NCBI GenBank assembly: GCA_031261985.1
Contig: JAISIR010000001.1
Span: 1-64,000 of the forward strand
Length of the DNA stretch: 64,000 nt
Source of the DNA: Clostridiales bacterium
Lineage (GTDB): Bacteria; Bacillota; Clostridia; Monoglobales; WRBX01
Direction: 5' to 3'
This document shows positions 57,535-64,000 of the stretch, piece by piece (within the stretch, counting starts at the first letter, position 1; every line of letters begins with the position of its first letter). A program made the translations under genes and the position numbers. The notes beneath the pieces were generated by a model. That model was not told where the DNA came from and did no database searches. It saw only the letters and a program-made list of their open reading frames with translations.

Positions 57535-59317
57535 GTGCGATAACCTCCTTAACTTGGCTTATAATTTTGCCATTGCTAACAAGCGTTTCAATTGTAGAAT
57601 TTATGTTAACATCGCCGATGTTTTTAACAGTTTTACCATTAACCTGCGCTACGCTATACCCGCGTGATATAATACCAAGCGGCGAAAGTCCGTCTAACTT
57701 AGTGCTGGCAACGCTAAGCCGAGTTTTATAGATTTGCATTTTTGCGCCGACAGAGTTGTGAAGCTTGGTGAAAATATTATCAACCTGAAGGCGATAATGA
57801 TTTATAACATCGATTGGCGTTTTAACACGGAAGCGGTCTAGGATATTACGCTTATGCTCCACATTATTTTTGATGCTTTTATACATGCGCAGGTATTGAT
57901 TCTTTAATATATCCTTAAGCTCGGTGGTAGAAGGAACGGCAAGCTCGGCAGCGGCTGAAGGTGTAGGCGCGCGTAGGTCGGCAACAAAATCGGCGATGGT
58001 AAAATCTGTTTCGTGACCAACGGCAGAAATAATTGGAGTTTTAGCGCTAACTATCGCCATAGCAACCGATTCTTCGTTAAAATTCCATAAATCCTCGATG
58101 CTTCCACCACCGCGACCGATGATGATGGTGTCTACATCCGATTTATCAAAATAGTTTATGCCCTCTATAATCTGCTCAGCACCGCCCTCACCCTGAACTT
58201 TTGCAGGGTAAAGCAGCAATTTTGCATAGGGGTATCGCCTGGTCGCTACATTATATATATCCTTAATTACGCTGCCTGTGGGGCTGGTAACAATGCCAAT
58301 TTTTTTAGGGAAGCGGGGTATAGGCTGCTTTCGCTCGTCGGCAAAAAAACCTTGGCTATTAAGTTTTTTCTTTAATTCTTCAAACTTTATATGCAAATCG
58401 CCCTTGCCAAACTCTTGCATATCCTCGATATATAATTGATATTGCCCAGTGGCTTCGTACAACGATATATGCCCACGCGCTATTATTTTAACACCATCGG
58501 CTAGGTTAAAGTTAATTCCGCTAGCGGCATTTTTAAACATAACGCAGCGGATAACTCCTGCATCGTCCTTTAAACTAAAGTATAGATGACCCGAAAAATG
58601 ACGTTTAAAGTTAGAAATCTCGCCCACGACAGCAATGCCATTTAAGTTAGGGTTATTCTCGAGTAAGCCTTTTATGTATCTGTTTAATTGCGAGACGGTT
58701 AAAGTATTATCCGCCGCGGTGGCAGCTGCCTTTAGCTGGTCTTGCATAGGCTCTGCCGACATAATATCGGCATAGTTGGTAGGGTTAGCATTGTTAGCGG
58801 AATTTAAGATGGCGGTTAGGTACCAAAAAATTTCGCCGGTTGCAATTGCATCCGCCTTAGCACGATGTGCACCGTCTATAACTACGTTAAAATGCTGGCA
58901 CACGGTGCCTAGTTTATGGTTCTTTAGCGCGGGAAGCAGCTGTCGGCTTAAGCGCAAGGTGCATAGGGTGTCGTTGGTAAAACTGTGACCATATTGCTCG
59001 CACATGGCAGAAATAAATCCTGTGTCGAAATCCTTGTTGTGCATAACAATGGTCCAATCGCCGATGAAATTTAGAAAATCGTCGATAATATCGTCATAAG
59101 TTGGTGCAGAATGTAGCATAGACGAGGTTATGCCTGTGATTTCTGTTATTCGTTTAGGTAAAAAACAGTTGGGGTTAACTAGCGTTACAAACTCGTCTAT
59201 AACCTCGCCGCGCGAAAACTTTATGGCGGCAATCTCGATTATCGCGTTATTCTCTGGCGAGAGCCCTGTCGTTTCGACGTCTAACGCTATGTATTCTTCT
59301 ATTTTGCTTGTGTTCAT
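57515..59317 (-). CDS. xseA: DEDDh exonuclease domain fused to exodeoxyribonuclease VII large subunit
   Basis: N-term: IALDVETTGLSPENNAIIEIAAIKF, HNKDFDTGF, HRAKADAIAT; C-term: LTVSQLNRYIKGLLENNPNLNGIAVVGEISNFKRHFSGHLYFSLKD, IGIVTSPTGSVIKDI, GRGGGSIEDLWNFNEE, GHETDFTIADFVADLRAPTPSAAAE. Confidence 0.95.
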   Translation of the reverse strand: MNTSKIEEYIALDVETTGLSPENNAIIEIAAIKFSRGEVIDEFVTLVNPNCFLPKRITEITGITSSMLHSAPTYDDIIDDFLNFIGDWTIVMHNKDFDTGFISAMCEQYGHSFTNDTLCTLRLSRQLLPALKNHKLGTVCQHFNVVIDGAHRAKADAIATGEIFWYLTAILNSANNANPTNYADIMSAEPMQDQLKAAATAADNTLTVSQLNRYIKGLLENNPNLNGIAVVGEISNFKRHFSGHLYFSLKDDAGVIRCVMFKNAASGINFNLADGVKIIARGHISLYEATGQYQLYIEDMQEFGKGDLHIKFEELKKKLNSQGFFADERKQPIPRFPKKIGIVTSPTGSVIKDIYNVATRRYPYAKLLLYPAKVQGEGGAEQIIEGINYFDKSDVDTIIIGRGGGSIEDLWNFNEESVAMAIVSAKTPIISAVGHETDFTIADFVADLRAPTPSAAAELAVPSTTELKDILKNQYLRMYKSIKNNVEHKRNILDRFRVKTPIDVINHYRLQVDNIFTKLHNSVGAKMQIYKTRLSVASTKLDGLSPLGIISRGYSVAQVNGKTVKNIGDVNINSTIETLVSNGKIISQVKEVIAHERYKK

Positions 59318-59355
59318 GGCGTTTTGGGCTCTCCTTTTTTTAGAATTTTTAAATT

Positions 59356-60837
59356 TTAGTTTTTAAGTTTTAATGCTTTTAGTGGACAGTTTTTATTGCT
59401 TTCACAATCATTACAAATTTGCATTTTCCCCAATGGTGTTTCACCCTTGTTACGAATGAATTCTTTATAAAGTATTGTGTTTTCATAATCATGCTTGTAG
59501 AACAACTCCCTTTTTATGTGCAGGAAATGTAAAAATCTATGGTTCTTAATATTACCTGTTATTAGGAATTTTTTTATCAAATATTCTATATCTGTATACA
59601 TTTCATTTATTTCAGTTGCTAAAATAATTCCAATAATCTTTATTTCTTCTTCACTTTTGCCCTGTACTATATGCCAACACTGTGAAAAGTAATCATCTAT
59701 AAAACCAATTTTTTTATATACTTTTTCATCAATCCATATACTATTTTTGTTTTGCACATCTGCAATTTCGCCTTTGAATTTAAAGAATTCTTCCTTTGAT
59801 AAAAATATTTCTGGAAATGATAACGCAATTCTGCCATTTTTATATTTTCTTTTCCCCGATTTAGATATATTGCACTTTATTTTTCTATTTCCTTTAAACT
59901 CATAAAAAATGTGCATACTATTTAAAACATTTATTATTTCTATATAAGCTTCCATTCTTTTTTCTGCCATTTTTGCACTAATATCATTGTTCGATTTCCC
60001 TTTATTTAATATGAGTGAAGAAATAAATGTTAATAAGGCGCCTAATAAAATATTAAGGGTGTTATTGTTAAAAAGATTTGCTAAAGTTTCTTTAACTGTT
60101 CCCATTTCTTCACCTTCTCGCTTTATGTTACCTTCACCATTTATGGGTAACTCTTCGCCTAAAAATTTTGGTTTGCGATGCAAAATTTCTACATCTAAAA
60201 AAGCTTTAATTTTAGCCAACCTCTCGCGTTTATACAAAGGAGGCATATTATACACTTCTTTATCGGGGGTTGGATAGCCATAAGCCTCTAGCCCAAGGCG
60301 GCGAGCAATATACAACGAGCGAGAAATGTGGAAACTATTTGTGCAAATTAGAACAGAGTTAACTTTAAAAATATCACGCGCGCGGTACATGCTATCGTAA
60401 GTATTAAAGCCTGCATGGTCCTGAATAATTATTTCGGCAGGAATGCCTAAATTAACAAGATATTCCTTCATAGCAGCGGTTTCATCATAATTATAGCTAT
60501 GATTATCGCCGCTTACTAAAATGTAGTTTGATTTACCTGCAACGTAAAGCTGGTGTGCGTTTATTAGTCTATCCTCTAACGCGGCGGTAGGCTTGCCATC
60601 TACTATACCCGCGCCAAGAACTAATATGCAATCGGCTTGAGGGGTTGCCTCGAGAGTAACGACATATTTATCAAAGGAATTTATATATTTGATAATAGCG
60701 AAAAATGTTAAGAACGCGATTAATAAAAGCCCTAAACATGCAATAAGCGCAATAAAAGGTTTGTTCCGCCAATTAAAAATTTTATTAGGCTTTTTAATTT
60801 TAGTTCTAGAGTTATTCATATTTTTATTTCTTTTCAT
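59356..60837 (-). CDS. YdcF/SanA-like DUF218 protein with an extra C-terminal TM + soluble domain
   Basis: ADCILVLGAGIVDGKPTAALEDRLINAHQLY, VSGDNHSYNYDE; then EEMGTVKETLANLFNNNTLNILLGALLTFISSLIL and a C-terminal CNDCESNKNC. Confidence 0.85.
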   Translation of the reverse strand: MKRNKNMNNSRTKIKKPNKIFNWRNKPFIALIACLGLLLIAFLTFFAIIKYINSFDKYVVTLEATPQADCILVLGAGIVDGKPTAALEDRLINAHQLYVAGKSNYILVSGDNHSYNYDETAAMKEYLVNLGIPAEIIIQDHAGFNTYDSMYRARDIFKVNSVLICTNSFHISRSLYIARRLGLEAYGYPTPDKEVYNMPPLYKRERLAKIKAFLDVEILHRKPKFLGEELPINGEGNIKREGEEMGTVKETLANLFNNNTLNILLGALLTFISSLILNKGKSNNDISAKMAEKRMEAYIEIINVLNSMHIFYEFKGNRKIKCNISKSGKRKYKNGRIALSFPEIFLSKEEFFKFKGEIADVQNKNSIWIDEKVYKKIGFIDDYFSQCWHIVQGKSEEEIKIIGIILATEINEMYTDIEYLIKKFLITGNIKNHRFLHFLHIKRELFYKHDYENTILYKEFIRNKGETPLGKMQICNDCESNKNCPLKALKLKN

Positions 60838-61240
60838 CTTTCAACAAATTGGCTAAAATTCCGTTGGCAAAGTTAGCTTCTTCTTTAGAGCCATATTTAG
60901 CGATTAAATCTATCACTTCGGATACTACTACCTTATTAGGTGTATCGTCGGTTACAAACTTAACCTCGGCTATTGCAAGCTTTAGCCCTGCCATAACAAT
61001 TTTAGAAATTCTGTTTTCCTTCCATTTTTTAGACAGCTCGGCAATGGTAGATGTAATCTCGCCCGAGTAATTTTCTATGCAAATAATACGCAGCGATATC
61101 CAATCGCGGTAGGCGCTATACACTCCATTAGTATTAAAAAACAAGCCCATACTTTCGGATATGGACTGATTTTTTTTATTAGCTATCTCGTGCTGACATT
61201 GGAACAAAAAAGCATATTCTCTTGCCCTTATAGTGTTCAT
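60824..61240 (-). CDS. nusB: Transcription antitermination factor NusB
   Basis: MNTIRAREYAFLFQCQHE ... ISKIVMAGLKLAIAEVKFVTDDTPNKVVVSEVIDLIAKYGSKEEANFANGILANLL. Confidence 0.88.
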   Translation of the reverse strand: MNTIRAREYAFLFQCQHEIANKKNQSISESMGLFFNTNGVYSAYRDWISLRIICIENYSGEITSTIAELSKKWKENRISKIVMAGLKLAIAEVKFVTDDTPNKVVVSEVIDLIAKYGSKEEANFANGILANLLKDEKK

Positions 61241-61253
61241 TCTTAACTTCCTT

Positions 61254-62117
61254 TTAACTACTTTTTTTAGACATACTCTCCCACAATGGTGCGGCAATAA
61301 ATATAGATGAGTATGCACCAGAAATTATGCCGATTATTAGTGGTAACGCAAAGGTTTTAATAGACTCGACGCCTACAAAATACAACACAACAACGGTAAA
61401 CAAAGTAGTTAAAGCTGTGCTTATGGTGCGACCTAGGGTTTGGTTTATCGAGTTGTCGACAACCTCTGCTAACGTCTCTTTTTTACGTTTGCGCAAGTTC
61501 TCGCGGATTCTATCGAAAACTATAATGGTATCGTTACATGAATAACCAAAAATGGTTAGTATAACGGCGATAAATGTTAAGTCGACGGGGACTCTAAAAA
61601 TGGTGTACACCGCCAACATAACTAAAACGTCGTGAACCAAAGCGATTATGTTTGCCACGCCAGATAGGAACTCGAAGCGGAAGGTCATGTAAATTAGCAT
61701 TAGTGCAAGCGCAACTAAGCTAGAAACTAACGCGGTTTTTTGAAGCTCCTTACCCATAACGGCAGAGAAGTTTTCGCTTGAAATAACCGCGGCGTTCATA
61801 TCTTCTATAGCATATTTCTCTTTAATTTTAGAGTATATGTTTTGGCGATTTTCGTTAGTAAGCTCAGGCGTTTTAATAACAACTGTTGTGCCATCGCCAG
61901 ATTTTTGTATACTAGGGTTGCTGCCTATAACCTCTTTAACCATATTCTCGATATCGGTATTTTCGTATTGTTGACCGATATTTATTTGCAGCTCGGTACC
62001 GCCTGTGAAATCCATCGCTAAATTAAAGCCTTGAGTGCACATGCTAACTGCGCCGGCTATAATTATTAGTGCAGAAACCGCAATGTACCACCATTTATAC
62101 TTAGTTATTTTAAGCAT
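61254..62117 (-). CDS. secF: Protein translocase subunit SecF
   Basis: NLAMDFTGGTELQINIG; FGYSCNDTIIVFDRIREN. Confidence 0.96.
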   Translation of the reverse strand: MLKITKYKWWYIAVSALIIIAGAVSMCTQGFNLAMDFTGGTELQINIGQQYENTDIENMVKEVIGSNPSIQKSGDGTTVVIKTPELTNENRQNIYSKIKEKYAIEDMNAAVISSENFSAVMGKELQKTALVSSLVALALMLIYMTFRFEFLSGVANIIALVHDVLVMLAVYTIFRVPVDLTFIAVILTIFGYSCNDTIIVFDRIRENLRKRKKETLAEVVDNSINQTLGRTISTALTTLFTVVVLYFVGVESIKTFALPLIIGIISGAYSSIFIAAPLWESMSKKSS

Positions 62118-63441
62118 TATCTTGTCCTCCTGTGCTAACGTATAGTTTGGTATTTTTAAAATTCATACCTACAAATAAATTTAGTAGCCAACGAGTAACA
62201 ATTATTGCTGTGAACATAGAAATTATTACGCCTAAGCCTAAAGTTTGAGCAAACCCTTGAATGGTTCCTGTGCCTAGCCATAGTAAAACAGCGGCGGCGA
62301 TAAGTGTAGTTACGTTGCCATCGAATATTGCCGAGAAGGCGCGCTTAAAGCCCAAAGTAATTGACGAGCCGAAGCTTTTGCCAGATTTAACTTCTTCTTT
62401 TATACGCTCGAAGATAATTACGTTAGCATCGACCGCCATACCTATAGATAGCACAATGCCTGCTATACCCGGAAGGCTTAGATTTATGTGCAACAGCGTC
62501 ATTATAATTAAAGTTAGAGAGGTGTAACATACTAAAGCGATATCTGCTATTAAGCCAAGCATGCGATACATAATTAACATGTAAAGCAATACTAAACCTA
62601 TGCCAATAGCACCCGCCCAAAGACTAGTTTGAAGTGCTTTTTCGCCCAAGGTTGGACCTATGGCTGTTAGCTCTACATCTTTTAATGCAAACGGAAGCTT
62701 ACCAGAGCGGATTAACGATGCTAAATCTTTTGCTGAAGTTGCATCGAACGAGCCGCTTATAATTGCGCTATCGCTATCGATTTCTTCGTTTACCATTGGT
62801 GATGAAATAATATTTGCATCTAGTGCAATTGACAAATAGTTTTTTGAAACAGTGGTTTCGTTGCCGTCGGCGTCTGTCTCTTTAACAGATTTTAAGGCAG
62901 CAATTTTAGCAGTTGCTTCTTTAAAAGCTTGTCTACCTGCATCGGTAAACTCTAGCTTAACATAGTTTTGAGAAAGCCCATTACTATCTAAAGCACCATA
63001 CTCGGCGACAGCATTTTTAACCTCGTTGCCGTCTACTAACACGTTTCCGTCCATATCTTGGAAGGTTAAGTGCGCCGTTTGACCAAGCTGAGCCACAGCA
63101 TCTTCGGGGTTAGCAACCGAGGGGATTTCGCATCTGATGCGTTTTTCGCCCTGGCGCGTAACAGTGGCTTCGGTATAGCCCATGCCATCTAGACGAGTTT
63201 GAAGCATGCCCACCGCGGTTTCCATTTCGGAATCGGTAGGTGTACCGTCTACCTGTGCTTCGTACACTATAGCCGAACCGCCTGTTAAATCTAGCCCTAG
63301 TTTTATGCCATTTTCTTTATCGAATACAGATGGTATAGCAAACGAGCCTATTTTTAAGCCCCAAAACGCGGTGTATGTTAGCAAGCCAATAATGGCAAGC
63401 AGAACTAAAAACCACGCAACACTTTTTTTAGTCTTAGACAT
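62110..63441 (-). CDS. secD: Protein translocase subunit SecD
   Basis: IKLGLDLTGGSAIVYEAQ; GMAVDANVIIFERIKEE. Confidence 0.96.
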   Translation of the reverse strand: MSKTKKSVAWFLVLLAIIGLLTYTAFWGLKIGSFAIPSVFDKENGIKLGLDLTGGSAIVYEAQVDGTPTDSEMETAVGMLQTRLDGMGYTEATVTRQGEKRIRCEIPSVANPEDAVAQLGQTAHLTFQDMDGNVLVDGNEVKNAVAEYGALDSNGLSQNYVKLEFTDAGRQAFKEATAKIAALKSVKETDADGNETTVSKNYLSIALDANIISSPMVNEEIDSDSAIISGSFDATSAKDLASLIRSGKLPFALKDVELTAIGPTLGEKALQTSLWAGAIGIGLVLLYMLIMYRMLGLIADIALVCYTSLTLIIMTLLHINLSLPGIAGIVLSIGMAVDANVIIFERIKEEVKSGKSFGSSITLGFKRAFSAIFDGNVTTLIAAAVLLWLGTGTIQGFAQTLGLGVIISMFTAIIVTRWLLNLFVGMNFKNTKLYVSTGGQDNA

Positions 63442-63557
63442 TTGTCCTTCATCCTTTTGCTTTTAGTAGTGAAAGTTTATTACATTCTATTAGATTATAT
63501 ATTCTAAGCCAAGTTTTGTCAATACTTTTTTTGTACATTTTATTACATTTTTTACAT

Positions 63558-64000
63558 TTACGCCATTTTTTCGCCAGATGCAAAGGAATCCTGCCTGGCT
63601 GCACGAATATACAAGGCGCATTCTATCCGCTTTTTTTGAAGGCGGCAACCTATATCGTAATTACCATTAATATCGCCGCTAAAATTATAGCTATTAGCCA
63701 AGCACCCGCCGCTGCAATAAAATTTTGCCCAACAGTTAGCGCATTCATCTTTAGCTAGCACGTTGCACTCGGCAAAATCTTGCCGCGGGGATATTTTAGT
63801 ACTATTAGTATTTACATTACCCATTAAAAAATCCGCTTTACCTACAAATTGATGGCAAGGGTAACAATCGCCATTAGGCGTTATTGCAACATATTCGCAG
63901 CCAGCTCCGCAGCCCGAAAGCCGCTTTATAGCGCACGGACCGCCATTTATGTCAACGTCCATATGAAAGAAATTGTAATCAGCGTTTATGTAATCATCGG
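63558..64000 (-). CDS. Radical SAM/SPASM protein, probable SCIFF thioether maturase C-terminus (5' part beyond the window)
   Basis: Frame stays open to the window edge (...DDYINADYNFFHMDVDINGGPC); GCGAGCEYVAITPNGDCYPCHQFVG, CNVLAKDECANCWAKFYCSGGCLANSY. Confidence 0.82.
   Translation of the reverse strand, partial: DDYINADYNFFHMDVDINGGPCAIKRLSGCGAGCEYVAITPNGDCYPCHQFVGKADFLMGNVNTNSTKISPRQDFAECNVLAKDECANCWAKFYCSGGCLANSYNFSGDINGNYDIGCRLQKKRIECALYIRAARQDSFASGEKMA

Noticed and set aside
1-64000. tRNA or rRNA genes
   Set aside because: No cloverleaf or rRNA-like sequence was recognised on either strand by eye; a tRNAscan run would be decisive.

Overview
64 kb chromosomal window from a low-GC, Clostridia-like Firmicute (SpoIIR, AddA, MreBCD, LuxS and a SCIFF-maturase-like SPASM protein are all present). 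It opens inside a type I-C-like CRISPR array (~1-1464, no cas genes in the window). This is followed by a + strand division/envelope block (zapA, U32 peptidase, dut, NusG-II, Gx transporter, maf, mreBCD, PBP2, minD-like, ROK kinase, DUF177-rpmF, SSB-like). From ~14 kb onward nearly everything is on the - strand: spoIIR, addA, luxS, dipeptidase, recJ, Gld-type ABC transporter, aspS, hisS, MBL hydrolase, relA/spoT, SLH protein, htrA, split transketolase, rpoC/rpoB, orphan operons, a large Fn3-like/SLH surface protein, ispA-type synthase, xseB/xseA, YdcF fusion, nusB, secF/secD, and the 3' end of a radical-SAM/SPASM gene. The observations I consider most worth follow-up are: (1) a compact par/Fst-like candidate type I toxin-antitoxin locus at ~38310-38610, with a 25-aa hydrophobic peptide, two near-consensus convergent promoters, a shared bidirectional terminator and a shared 5' hairpin motif; (2) a family of dispersed intergenic two-hairpin elements with conserved loops (AATGAAT, GACAAGCT) and compensatory stem changes, all in the same orientation in this window; (3) a CRISPR array whose distal end flips orientation through a hybrid palindromic repeat while keeping the ~35-bp spacer register; (4) a DnaQ-like DEDDh exonuclease fused to the N-terminus of XseA. 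No homology searches or folding programs were run; family names rest on motif recognition.
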